This document shows, in pieces, positions 16,662 through 25,227 of a stretch of 64,000 nucleotides of DNA. The stretch's first letter is position 1. Each line of letters starts with the position of its first letter. The stretch is taken from positions 79,890-143,889 of the forward strand of contig JACKAN010000008.1 of the NCBI GenBank assembly GCA_020635055.1, given 5' to 3'. The notes below the pieces were generated by a model that saw nothing but the letters and a program-made list of their open reading frames with translations, did not search any database and was not told the DNA's origin. The stretch is from Pseudobdellovibrionaceae bacterium (GTDB lineage Bacteria > Bdellovibrionota > Bdellovibrionia > Bdellovibrionales > UBA1609). The position numbers and the translations under genes are program-made.

Positions 16662-17948
16662 ATGAAATTTAGTGTGAATGTACCAGACAATATTTTAAAT
16701 GTAATTAGTATTTCAGATGCAAACCCCAATTATAGGTCAAATGGTACTGTTTCAAGCCTTGAGGTGGAACTAAAATTGAGTGAGTTATCTCTTCATAAAA
16801 CTTGCAAATCATCTAGTCTTGGTATGCTTGAAACTAAAATTGAAAAAACTTTATTCGAATGGGAAAAAAATATGAAGCACATTTAAAGCAAAAGGAACTA
16901 GCTGATACTGAGAATAAATCTGCTAAAAAAAACGAAGAATTAGCTAAAATTATATGCTCATTAAATAATATACTAAAACATACTTTAAGTGTTAATGATG
17001 CAATTGACTGGGAATCCTTAAAAACATTCAAAGAGTTTAGTGTAGACCCAAAAGACTTAAATGATTCACGACAATTGGTAAATTATATACATTATGCTCC
17101 TGATGGAAAGCCTAAGTCATATGATTCTGCAGCTAAAAACTATGAACCTGATTATGAAAAATTCTTTAAGTCTCAAGGCTGGCTTAAAAGAACATTTTTT
17201 GCGGAAAAAATTAAAAAATCTTTCGATCAAAAATGTATTGATTGGAAAAAACATTCTGAAGATGTTGATATGGAGAACAAAAAAAGAGAAGATTTATTCG
17301 AAGAAACTTTAAAAAAGTACGAAACACTTAAATCAAATCACGATTTAGAAATTAAGAAGAAAAATGATGAAGTAGATCAAGGCAAAGCAAAAATATGAAA
17401 ATGGCGATGAAAAAGCCATAGAAGAATATTGTGATATGGTACTATCTAATTCCAAATACCCAGATGTTCTAAGTTTGTCTTGGAAAGTAAATTATAACTC
17501 AGAGAATAAAACATTAGTTATTGATTATGAATTACCTGCATCAGTTGAACTGCCTCTGATTGATTCATACAAATTTGTTAGAGCCAAAAATAAAATAGAA
17601 ATCAAGCCTCTGCCCACAAAACAAGCAAAAGAATTATATGATAGTATTTTATTCCAGATATGTATTAGAACAATTCATGAAATATTTGAAGCAGATTTAT
17701 CTAATAATATTTTGTCAATTGCATTTAATGGATCAGTTACTACTCTTAATGAAGCAAGTGGTAATGAAGAAACTAAAGTAATAATGAGCATTTTAACTTC
17801 TAAAGAAATATTTAATAAAATAAATTTATCCTTAGTTAATCCTGAAAAAACATTTCAACATTTAAATGGAATATCTGGTAAGTCACTTTATGATTTTACG
17901 GCTGTGACGCCTGTTTTGGCGATTAGTAAAATTAAGAAGAGTAGTTAA
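16662..17948 (+). pseudogene. Relative of Mrr-type restriction proteins, broken by two compensating A-run frameshifts
   Basis: Three ORF pieces (16662-16886, 16859-17398 and 17436-17948 with its in-frame upstream part) read as one protein of about 428 residues if one A is added to the A7 run at 16864-16870 and one removed from the A5 run near 17389. The first and last pieces are in the same frame. The C-terminal part (YPDVLSLSWKVNYNSENKTLVIDYELP through LYDSILFQICIRTIHEIFEAD to AVTPVLAIS) resembles the region that precedes the Mrr catalytic domain in large restriction-endonuclease-like proteins, but that catalytic domain is absent. It is co-directional with the two upstream genes. Either it is decayed, the indels are assembly errors, or the first A-run is used for slippage. 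Confidence 0.7.
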
Positions 17949-18088
17949 CTTTATATGTATAATAGACGATTTAAAGAGCTATGTTTTTTCAATGTTAGTT
18001 TTACGAAATTGTTCTAGTTCTGAGTTTTGATTAGAAGTAAGCATGAGCAACAGGTGATATTTGGAAGTGATTCATCACGAGGTGAAAA
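17949..18088. other. Intergenic gap before the SieB-type gene
   Basis: AT-rich 140-bp gap with no recognisable gene. It carries the GAGGTGAAA ribosome site of the next gene at its right edge. Confidence 0.4.
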
Positions 18089-18640
18089 ATGAAGAGTTTA
18101 GAGAGTTATCTAAAGGTTATCCAACTAAAACCAAGGTTCCTCTTTGGATTGCTTGCGTTCGGTCTAATAATGATTCTGTTCCCAGATGATCTGGCTACCA
18201 AATTTGGTTTTCAAAAACTCCGGGCCGATTACCGTGGTTGGATTGGTATAGGAACAATAGCCGTTTTTTGCATGTGGTTGATGCAGCTTATCCCGGCCAT
18301 CAATAGAAAGTATAAAGGATGGCAAGCAAAGAAAACTGTTTTGGCGCGGCTTTACACTTTATCTGAGTATGAGCGAGATGACCTACTCCACTGTATTTAT
18401 AAAAATCAGCAAACAATAAATGCATCAATGATCGATGGCTCTGTTCATGGCTTAACTACGAAAGGAATTTTAGTTATGGGAACTGGTACGGGTAATAGAA
18501 TGTCTTGGCCTTATACTATTCCAGACTATATTTGGAATCACATTCAAAAAAATAAAGAAGAATTATTCCCTGAATTATTTGATGATGCCATCTTAAAGGA
18601 ACTACAGAGAAAATGGGACCCAAAGAATAAGCTATGGTGA
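18089..18640 (+). CDS. SieB-type superinfection-exclusion protein
   Basis: 183 residues matching the super-infection exclusion protein B family in length and layout. A short N-terminal helix (LESYLKVIQLKPRFLFG) is followed by two membrane helices at about 18-33 and 50-72 around the conserved turn FQKLRADYRGWIGIGTIA, then a cytoplasmic domain with YTLSEYERDDLLHCIYKNQQT. SieB proteins sit in the inner membrane and abort infection by certain phages; others of the family are found in genomic islands of unknown target. A GAGGTGAAAA site precedes the ATG. Its position right after the nuclease operon supports a defence island. Confidence 0.85.
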   Translation: MKSLESYLKVIQLKPRFLFGLLAFGLIMILFPDDLATKFGFQKLRADYRGWIGIGTIAVFCMWLMQLIPAINRKYKGWQAKKTVLARLYTLSEYERDDLLHCIYKNQQTINASMIDGSVHGLTTKGILVMGTGTGNRMSWPYTIPDYIWNHIQKNKEELFPELFDDAILKELQRKWDPKNKLW

Positions 18641-18650
18641 AATTTAATAC

Positions 18651-18830
18651 CTATTCTACTTCCCACATCGATTTTGTAAGCCGGTAAAGCACATGTCTTT
18701 CTAGCTGATGACCTTTTTCAAGTTTAGGGTGGTCAAAATCATCTGCCGGATCGTATGACATTCCTATTTTCTCCATTACTCTTCGTGACCGGTTATTCTC
18801 AGGTGAATATATTGAGTTTACATTTCATTA
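18651..18830 (-). pseudogene. GNAT acetyltransferase, C-terminal fragment
   Basis: The complement strand encodes about 55 residues ending at a stop at 18651-18653: YSPENNRSRRVMEKIGMSYD, then DFDHPKLEKGHQLERHVLYRL. This is the typical C-terminus of RimJ/RimL-type N-acetyltransferases (acetyl-CoA binding NxxSxxVMEKIGM). The frame is closed by a stop just upstream (about 18830), and no N-terminal part exists nearby, so it is a relic. Confidence 0.8.
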
Positions 18831-18890
18831 ATCCTCAGTTTGCCTACTGCTGCGCCCGACCTTCATTTCTCTGTAAGCGCCTCATCGCTA
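18831..18890. repeat. IS66-like terminus interrupted by the IS4-family insertion
   Basis: From GTAAGCGC at 18873, continuing after the inserted transposon at 20392, the sequence matches 55618-55673 at the left end of the IS66 element B (24 of 29 bases over the first stretch, then about 40 similar bases). GTAAGCG is the usual IS66 terminal pattern. Confidence 0.5.
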
Positions 18891-20381
18891 CTGACTTTTA
18901 CCCACAAATTGGTCTAGTCCAGTAAATTTTTATATCTAGTTTGTCTAGACTTTAGGTTAAACAATTTAACCTTAGGTCAACATATGAATATTTCCTCAGA
19001 GTTTAAGGGTGTGCAATTAGGAGACAAAAGACTTAATAGGCGAATAGAGCTTTTGGCTGAAGTATTTGAAAAGAACCACGGACAGTCGATATGCTTTTCT
19101 TGCCAGGACTGGAAAACATCAAAAGCAGCGTATCGATTTTTTGATAACGATCGGTTTGATGAGGACGATATCATCGAACCCCATTTGGCCCAAACCTATA
19201 AACGGATGAATTGCATTAACAAGGATGAGAAAATTCTTGTTCTACATGATTCTAGTGAAATTACTTTTCCCGGCAATAAAATTATTGAGGGTGGTGGGTT
19301 CATGGGTGCTTACGAGCACAATGTAACTGGCAAAGAACTAAGCATTAAAGGCATGATGATGCATTCTTCATTAGCGGCAACAAGCACTGGCGTCCCGTTG
19401 GGCCTAGTTGCGCAGAAGCTCTGGACAAGAGATATAAAAGACAGACGAAAAATCAGAAATTTGGGTCAAAATTTTACTCGGGTACCAGTAGAAGAAAAGG
19501 AAAGTTTCAAATGGATAGAAGGGGTAAACTCAGTTGTGGCTGAGTTCCAGCCAGAGCGACTTGTTCATATATGTGATCGAGACGCTGATATGTACGAGCT
19601 TTTTTTCAACAGTATAAGCTTGAACACTAATTTTATAATAAGGGCAGTTCATCAACGAGCAACAGCCAAAGGCAAGGTAAAAATTTTTGATAGGATTTCA
19701 AAAACCACACCATGCGGAGAATATGAACTACATTTACCCAAAACCCATAAAAGGAAGGCAAGAACAGCAAAAATAAAAGTTCGTTACTATAAAGTCAAAC
19801 TTTTGCCACCAGTTGCAAAGGGTCAAGAATATCCGCCAATTGAGTTATTTGTGATATCAGCAAAAGAGCGTGAATCTGCAGTTGAAGATCGAGTCGACTG
19901 GAAGCTTCTGACTAACATGCCGATTACCAATTTCGAGACAGCTCTTGAGAAAATTAACTGGTACAAAGAGAGATGGAACATTGAGGTGTTTTTCAAAATA
20001 TTAAAGTCTGGTTTTGGAATCGAGCGTAGCCGTTTGCGCCACATTGACAGGCTAAAAAAATTTGTCGCATTTACATGTGTAATGTCATGGAAAATATTTT
20101 GGTTGTCCAAAATTTCAAGAGAAGCCCCTGAATCAGAGAGAAGATACAGCTTTACAAGAGAACAGAGGAGCATCCTCATAAAATTTGAACGGGGATCAAA
20201 CAGAACTAGGTTGAAGGTTAGCAGCAACAGCAATGACTTTACCATTGCCTTCGCACGGCTCGGTGGATATTTGGCAAGAAATTCAGATCCCCCACCCGGT
20301 CCAATAGTGTTGTGGAGGGCGATGATGCGACTTAACGATATTCAACTTGGTGCGAGCTTATGATTTGTGGGTAAAAGTCAG
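18891..20381 (+). mobile_element. IS4-family element of the IS50/Tn5 group, complete (1491 bp)
   Basis: The 19-bp ends read CTGACTTTTACCCACAAAT on both sides, close to the Tn5 outer end. They are flanked by a perfect 10-bp duplication CTCATCGCTA (18881-18890 and 20382-20391). The right duplication includes the stop codon of the neighbouring HTH gene, so the insertion did not damage that gene. It encodes one transposase. Confidence 0.95.
18984..20363 (+). CDS. IS50-group (Tn5-like) transposase
   Basis: 459 residues, near the family norm. The N-terminal DNA-binding region has the typical WKTSKAAYRFFDNDRF motif at about 41. The DDE residues are in VLHDSSEITF, HICDRDADMYELFF and the YREK signature YKERWNIEVFFKILKSG near residue 328. 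Tn5-type enzymes excise by hairpin intermediates and act as a dimer. The frame is intact and the element ends are perfect, so it is probably active or very recently so. A broken relative lies at 45556-45868. Confidence 0.95.
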   Translation: MNISSEFKGVQLGDKRLNRRIELLAEVFEKNHGQSICFSCQDWKTSKAAYRFFDNDRFDEDDIIEPHLAQTYKRMNCINKDEKILVLHDSSEITFPGNKIIEGGGFMGAYEHNVTGKELSIKGMMMHSSLAATSTGVPLGLVAQKLWTRDIKDRRKIRNLGQNFTRVPVEEKESFKWIEGVNSVVAEFQPERLVHICDRDADMYELFFNSISLNTNFIIRAVHQRATAKGKVKIFDRISKTTPCGEYELHLPKTHKRKARTAKIKVRYYKVKLLPPVAKGQEYPPIELFVISAKERESAVEDRVDWKLLTNMPITNFETALEKINWYKERWNIEVFFKILKSGFGIERSRLRHIDRLKKFVAFTCVMSWKIFWLSKISREAPESERRYSFTREQRSILIKFERGSNRTRLKVSSNSNDFTIAFARLGGYLARNSDPPPGPIVLWRAMMRLNDIQLGASL

Positions 20382-20388
20382 CTCATCG

Positions 20389-20739
20389 CTACCATAGTTT
20401 GCTAAAAATGAATTGCTTGTTATAATCCGCCATTAGTTGCCCCTCAAGCTCCAGCAGCTTCACAGTGGGCACATCACTGAAATCGCGCTTATCGATTTCA
20501 TCGTTAATTTTGGCTAGCGTTGAGCGAAGCCTTTTTAACTTCTCCTCTTTTGTGACAAGGAACTGTTCACGGAGCGCGTCCACCTTTGTAGCTTTTAGGT
20601 TTCGGATATCGCGGGCTAGCTGGCGACTCCACTCAATAAGGGTAGGTTTTGAAACCTTCAGCTGAGCCGCTATCTTGTCAAAGCTAAAGCCCTCTGCTCT
20701 CAAAACCACAAACTGCTCTTTTTTATCATCAGTATGCAT
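20389..20739 (-). CDS. HTH protein of unknown role
   Basis: 116 residues. An N-terminal helix-turn-helix (FSFDKIAAQLKVSKPTLIEWSRQL, about 18-41) is followed by a long charged helix and a C-terminal NKQFIFSKLW. It could bind DNA as a small regulator or as an accessory protein of a mobile element. The stop codon lies inside the 10-bp target duplication of the adjacent IS4-family element, so it stays intact. A remnant of the same C-terminus (complement of 55636-55673) occurs at the edge of the IS66 element B, which ties this gene family to mobile DNA. It lies 85 bp downstream of the methyltransferase stop on the same strand. Confidence 0.7.
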   Translation of the reverse strand: MHTDDKKEQFVVLRAEGFSFDKIAAQLKVSKPTLIEWSRQLARDIRNLKATKVDALREQFLVTKEEKLKRLRSTLAKINDEIDKRDFSDVPTVKLLELEGQLMADYNKQFIFSKLW

Positions 20740-20823
20740 TTTCCGATATTACAAACGTTAGGTACATTTAGCGAGTAGTGTCGCTATGGTGTGCTTGATC
20801 TAACACAAGATTTAGATGAAGAG

Positions 20824-22044
20824 TTAGCGCAGATCAAACAAAGTTTGGGAATCTACAGCAGCTGGGGTAGCAATGCTCGACTTTTTTGTCATGCCACTTT
20901 TTAGCTTTTTACCTAAAGGGTGCAAAAGATTCGCGGACAAGAACTTAACGACTGGATATGCTACTGCATCTCCCATCGCCGCATAAATCTCGTTGTATGT
21001 GCCAATTGTGTTGAATCCCTTAGGGGCTCCCATTAAGCGCACGGTCTCCTCAGTGGTCAAAAGCCTTGTATTTAATTTATCTCCATTCTTAATAACTACA
21101 TACTGTCTGCTGCTTCCACCTCGTGGAACCCTTAAGCAACCGGCTAACCCATCAAAACGTAGCTCCAGCACTTGCTTACCATTCCTAGTTCGCTTGTAAC
21201 CAGGAGCTGCATATCTTTTTTGGCCAATTCCTAATAAATAATCTAAGTGCCTTTTGGGTACCATTGAGATGTTCTTTTTACGCTTATCTTCAGAATCACA
21301 GGGCGCATCGAAATCTACCACATCTAAAAAATCTTCTCTGCGCTTTTTAGGCTCTTTTATATTCCAGTAAACAACGTCCTCTAATCCTTCAACGGCCTTT
21401 AAGACAGACGTTGGCTGAAGCCAGCTTGGACCAGAGGAAGTCAAATTTTGAATATCGACATTGGATTTTACAGCGATTACAAACGCCCTAACTCTAGATT
21501 GTGGAACCCAGTGTTTTGCATCCAAAAGCAGCGGTCCAACTCTATAACCGCGTGCAGTTAAAGATCGATGAAGAGCTTTATAGTCTTCACCCTTTGCAGA
21601 AGAAAACAAACCCTCTACATTTTCAACCGCAAGAATCGGTGGCATTACTTTAGTTTCATCTACAATGCGAAGCCATTCCCAATACAGACCACTGCGTTCG
21701 GCACGCAAGCCCTGACGGTTACCTGCAAGTGATAAGTCAACACATGGGAAACTTGCCCACGCTAACGTCGCATTTGGTAGTGATTGCCCGGAGATATTTT
21801 TAATGTCATCCAACTGCAACAACTCTGGCGGATGATTGGCGGTAAATACCTTCGCCTTTTTTGAACAAATATCATTTGCCCATACTGTGTTAAAATATGG
21901 TTTTAACCCAGAGGTAACTAAGCCGCTTCCTGCAAAGAAGTCTAGCGAGCTAAATTCCGTTTTATTGGTTGAATTACTAGGCAAAGGTCCCCCTGAATTT
22001 CGAGCCTCAATATAGCTCAACTGCCGCCTAAAGGCACGAGACAA
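20824..22044 (-). CDS. DNA (cytosine-5) methyltransferase
   Basis: 406 residues with the ordered C5-methyltransferase motifs: I (SLDFFAGSGLVTSGL, about 33), IV with the catalytic Cys in ASFPCVDLS (about 97), VI (AVENVEGLF), VIII (WVPQSRVRAF), a target-recognition region of about 200-310, and motifs IX and X (LTTEETVRLMG, AMGDAVAYPVV). It methylates C5 of cytosine in a specific duplex site using S-adenosylmethionine. The start is taken as TTG 22044; the catalytic fold begins at about residue 32. It is divergent from the candidate endonuclease gene at 22089 with 44 bp between them, the layout of a type II restriction-modification pair sharing control DNA. Confidence 0.95.
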   Translation of the reverse strand: MSRAFRRQLSYIEARNSGGPLPSNSTNKTEFSSLDFFAGSGLVTSGLKPYFNTVWANDICSKKAKVFTANHPPELLQLDDIKNISGQSLPNATLAWASFPCVDLSLAGNRQGLRAERSGLYWEWLRIVDETKVMPPILAVENVEGLFSSAKGEDYKALHRSLTARGYRVGPLLLDAKHWVPQSRVRAFVIAVKSNVDIQNLTSSGPSWLQPTSVLKAVEGLEDVVYWNIKEPKKRREDFLDVVDFDAPCDSEDKRKKNISMVPKRHLDYLLGIGQKRYAAPGYKRTRNGKQVLELRFDGLAGCLRVPRGGSSRQYVVIKNGDKLNTRLLTTEETVRLMGAPKGFNTIGTYNEIYAAMGDAVAYPVVKFLSANLLHPLGKKLKSGMTKKSSIATPAAVDSQTLFDLR

Positions 22045-22088
22045 GTCCGCCGATATTCTTATAGAACAGCACCTGGAAGCGTCGCAAC

Positions 22089-22601
22089 ATGAATAAGCAG
22101 CATATTATAAAGGCATACGATTACTACACTAAGTTCATTTTGAACGAGGAGAAGCTCGCTCTTTTGGAGAAATATAACTTCAGAGTTAATGGCTCTGTGC
22201 CTTCACAAGACTGGGAATTGTTTGCTGCAATACTCACAAACCTAAAATCTACAGAGGGATATGGCGCAGATTTACCTGGCTACGAAGTTAAGTCTGCAAA
22301 GAGTCGAAATAGTTTTGAATATCAATATCACAAAAATGCTGGGCTTGAGAAACTTGAAGAAGACATGGTGGTTTCCCATCTTTTTATTTCATACTCACCT
22401 TCATACACAGAAATCACTGTGAGGTTATTAAAGCCTGAAATACTTAAGCCAACATTTGAGAGTTGGAGGGAAGAATTGGAAAATAACTACCGCGACGGCT
22501 CAACAAGGCAGCGGTTCAGAAAATCTATTTCTTTTGGGACTGTTGAATCAAACGGTACAATCATAATGGAAATCCGAGCTGGAAAACTAATAACCAAATA
22601 G
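22089..22601 (+). CDS. Candidate type II restriction endonuclease
   Basis: 170 residues with no signal peptide. I do not recognise the subfamily. The segment YGADLPGYEVKSAKSR (about 57-72) fits a PD-(D/E)XK active site with D60, E65 and K67. It is followed by a strand-rich region (VVSHLFISYSPSYTEITVRLL) as in small type II enzymes. Its divergent position 44 bp from a C5-methyltransferase is the main support for a restriction role. It could instead be a non-restriction nuclease or a specificity factor. The gene starts at ATG 22089 with a weak ribosome site (TGGAAGC). Confidence 0.65.
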   Translation: MNKQHIIKAYDYYTKFILNEEKLALLEKYNFRVNGSVPSQDWELFAAILTNLKSTEGYGADLPGYEVKSAKSRNSFEYQYHKNAGLEKLEEDMVVSHLFISYSPSYTEITVRLLKPEILKPTFESWREELENNYRDGSTRQRFRKSISFGTVESNGTIIMEIRAGKLITK

Positions 22602-22844
22602 GAATTACCACATATCTACCACAAGTTTATGCATCGGTGGTTATTTCGGGTGATTTTTTGTTATTTAGGACTCACGAGCTTAAAGAACTTCTTCTCGCTA
22701 AGTTATTGAAATTAAACATTTAGCCTTCTTGGCGTTAAAACGAGTTTCCATACTCAAAATTTGGTGGAGGCGGAGGGAACTTAACCCTAGATTAAATATA
22801 AATATCACTCCCACACGCATCCGGTATAATACTTAACCAATTCT
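22602..22844. other. Intergenic region with no recognisable gene
   Basis: 243 bp between the candidate endonuclease and the small secreted protein gene. I see no gene, no RNA-like structure and no clear terminator. Confidence 0.4.
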
Positions 22845-23153
22845 TTACAATTCTATCCATGCGCCTGAATTTAAAAAAGATAATTCTAATGCATTTACAA
22901 GATTAGGATTTGAAGTCTCCAGGCTATCATAGGAAAGAAATGTGTTTGTAGAGTTTGTTTGAGTTTCTACTTCTACATTAAGTCCTAAATCAGATGCGTC
23001 AATAACTCTAATGGCAGAAATTTGGTTATCTAATTCAAGTATAGCTGGCTCTACGTAACTCATTTTACCCATACCAACGCCCCCACCGTTACCGGCAGAG
23101 CTCACTTGTGAAGCTAATAGTAATAAGAAAATAACGCTTATAAAGTTTTTCAT
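22845..23153 (-). CDS. Small secreted protein of unknown function
   Basis: 102 residues. A signal peptide (KNFISVIFLLLLASQVSSA) is followed by a Gly-rich mature start (GNGGGVGMGK) and an acidic beta-type region. GNGGG starts of this kind are common in exported proteins that sit next to TIGR02147 regulators in Bdellovibrio-like bacteria. The start overlaps the stop of the upstream DUF4423-like gene by four bases, so it is translationally coupled and the third gene of an operon whose first gene is destroyed by IS256. Confidence 0.75.
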   Translation of the reverse strand: MKNFISVIFLLLLASQVSSAGNGGGVGMGKMSYVEPAILELDNQISAIRVIDASDLGLNVEVETQTNSTNTFLSYDSLETSNPNLVNALELSFLNSGAWIEL

Positions 23154-23701
23154 CCTTGTTCTCCTTCGGTGTTTATACTTGTTGGAACATCCGTATAAGT
23201 TAATGTGTAGAGTTCATTTTGATTATTATTAGTCACTCTTGATTCTAATTCAAGGATAAGCTTTTTAAACTCAGATCTAAACCAATGCATGTCTTCTTTT
23301 GAGGCTGCCAGGTAGTGAGTCCAAGCGCCAAAATCCAGTGTTGAATCTACTTTATTTAGTATTTGTCTAGATTGATTTACATGTTCTGAAGTTCTGTTTT
23401 CTCTAGTGTTTAAATTATCAGGAATTAAAAATTGTTTTTTACCAGCAACATAAGTGTCGCCATTTTTAATAAGTAAACCCAAACTAAATAAGCCCTCAAT
23501 GGCATCCACAGCCTCATCAAGAGGGATATTAAATAGTGTGGCCACATTATTTGGTGAGGCACTTATTGGTTTTAAAGTGAGGAGAGCATGAAGTTGGCGC
23601 CAAGTAATGTTATTGTAAAAGTCTTCAACCAGATTGTTGAAATCGTCGTCAGTATTTTTTTTAGTAATATTTAAATTACCTTCGCTTCCTTGTTGGAGCA
23701 T
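23150..23701 (-). CDS. TIGR02147/DUF4423-like protein lacking the N-terminal HTH
   Basis: 183 residues resembling the C-terminal module of TIGR02147 proteins: EDFYNNITWRQLHALLTLKP, then a winged-helix-like block (NVATLFNIPLDEAVDAIEGLFSLGLL) and a regulator-type tail (NKVDSTLDFGAWTHYLAASKEDMHWFRSEF). The usual first HTH domain is missing; it seems supplied by the separate regulator gene upstream (23676-25468), which overlaps it by 26 bp. The two may act together as a split regulator of the small secreted protein downstream. The ATG is preceded by AGGAAAAATA. Confidence 0.75.
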   Translation of the reverse strand: MLQQGSEGNLNITKKNTDDDFNNLVEDFYNNITWRQLHALLTLKPISASPNNVATLFNIPLDEAVDAIEGLFSLGLLIKNGDTYVAGKKQFLIPDNLNTRENRTSEHVNQSRQILNKVDSTLDFGAWTHYLAASKEDMHWFRSEFKKLILELESRVTNNNQNELYTLTYTDVPTSINTEGEQG

Positions 23702-23865
23702 TATTTTTCCTGCCTTTAAAGTTACTTTTATATTCTTTTAGGTGATTTAGAGAGTCTTGTAAACTTGGTTTATTTAATTTTTTTGCTTCAGCAATGAAGG
23801 TATCTAGCAGTGTGAGCTTGTTAGTGCGACTAAGTTGTTGAAATATCTGTTCAAAATCATCTCCT

Positions 23866-25227
23866 GGTAGCGTAAAAAAAATTGTGTCTCCATAAGAATA
23901 ACTTATAGGACTAAATGGAGAACATATAATATGACACTATCAATGAGTTTAATAAAAGTAGAAATAAGTGTACCAGAAATCGTAAAAGCAATAGATAAAT
24001 TTAAAAGAAATAAAATAAAAGCTTTTGAAGAATTAACCAATGAGGTTTCAAAATCAGTATCAGATTCTTTGAATAAACTTTTAAATGCTGAGATGGAATT
24101 TTTCTTGGGTCAGCCAGAACAAAAAAGTAATAAAAGAAATGGTTATTACGAAAGAGAATTTGTTTTAAAGGGTATTGGTCAACTACGTTTACGCGTACCT
24201 AAAGATCGTCACAGTAAGTTTAAAAGTGTGATTGTTCCTGAAAATGAACGATTGGATAGCCGTTTAAAACAAGATCTGGCCGCTCTTCACTTGTCTGGCA
24301 TATCCAACAGAACATTGTCCCTAATATCAAAAAGAATATTAGGCGTACAAGTATCGCCACAAACAGTCCACAACTCATTAGCCACATTGGAGCCAAAAGC
24401 ATTAGAGTGGCTGGAACGTCCACTTGATGAAGATTATTGGGCTTTATTTATTGACGGTACAAATTTTAAAGTTCAAAGACGTGGTTCAACTGAGAAAGAA
24501 CCAACTCTTGTTGTTCTAGGTATAAATAACAGGAATTCCTTTAGTATACTGGCAATGGAGCCAGGTCAGAAAGACAGTGCAGATTCATGGGAGGCTGTTT
24601 TTACTAGTTTAATACAACGTGGGTTAAACACTAACAAAGTTCAAATAGGAGTAATGGATGGTCTGCCTGGGTTAGAGAAAAAGTTTAAGGAGTACTTTAC
24701 CAAAGCAGTGACTGCCCGTTGTTGGGTGCATGCTAAAAAGAATGCCTTACAAAAAGTATCAAAAAAATTATCATTGGCTTTTGACGAACAATTAAGTCAA
24801 GTGATGTATGCAAATAGCGAATCATCAGCACGAGTAGCTTTTAACAACTTAAAACAACATTTGAATAAAGATGCAGATCGAGCAGTAAAGTGTATAGAAA
24901 AAGATTTAGAATCACTTTTAGTGCACTATAGATTTGAAGAAAAGTTTTGGCGAACCTTAAAGACTACAAATCCAATTGAGAGAATAAATAAGGAACTTAA
25001 AAGAAGAACAAAATCAATGGAGGGCTTGGGCCAGTCAACATTAAATGTCTTATTAGCATTTACTGCAATGAGACTAGAGTATAATTGGAGAACAACACCA
25101 GTTGACTCACCAAAGTTAAATAACTTAAAAGGGAGGAGGGAACAAAAACAGGTACTTAACAAAGTAGAGGATACATTAGAAAATCTTATACATTAAACAT
25201 AGCGGACACAAAAAATTTTACGCTACC
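23866..25227 (+). mobile_element. IS256-family element, copy 1 (complete, 1362 bp)
   Basis: The inverted ends begin GGTAGCGTAAAAAAAATTG and GGTAGCGTAAAATTTTTTG. It is flanked by a perfect 8-bp duplication CATCTCCT (23858-23865 and 25228-25235). The length equals copy 2 at 30380-31741 and the transposases are nearly identical. Confidence 0.95.
23931..25196 (+). CDS. IS256-family mutator-type transposase
   Basis: 421 residues, normal for Transposase_mut. Features in order: an N-terminal helical region, RNGYYEREFVLKGIGQLRLRVPKDR near 76, an HTH-like region at GISNRTLSLISKRILGVQVS, the first Asp in WALFIDGTNFKV, the second in IGVMDGLPGLEKKF, the CWVHAKKN zinc/linker motif, and the Glu within TTNPIERINKELKRRTKSM. 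The frame is intact and the ends are perfect, so the element is potentially mobile. It moves through a circular intermediate in characterised relatives. Confidence 0.95.
   Translation: MTLSMSLIKVEISVPEIVKAIDKFKRNKIKAFEELTNEVSKSVSDSLNKLLNAEMEFFLGQPEQKSNKRNGYYEREFVLKGIGQLRLRVPKDRHSKFKSVIVPENERLDSRLKQDLAALHLSGISNRTLSLISKRILGVQVSPQTVHNSLATLEPKALEWLERPLDEDYWALFIDGTNFKVQRRGSTEKEPTLVVLGINNRNSFSILAMEPGQKDSADSWEAVFTSLIQRGLNTNKVQIGVMDGLPGLEKKFKEYFTKAVTARCWVHAKKNALQKVSKKLSLAFDEQLSQVMYANSESSARVAFNNLKQHLNKDADRAVKCIEKDLESLLVHYRFEEKFWRTLKTTNPIERINKELKRRTKSMEGLGQSTLNVLLAFTAMRLEYNWRTTPVDSPKLNNLKGRREQKQVLNKVEDTLENLIH

Noticed and set aside
14569..17948. A prophage remnant rather than a defence operon
   Set aside because: No phage structural, integrase or replication genes are nearby. 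A mobile origin is still possible, but nothing in the window shows it.
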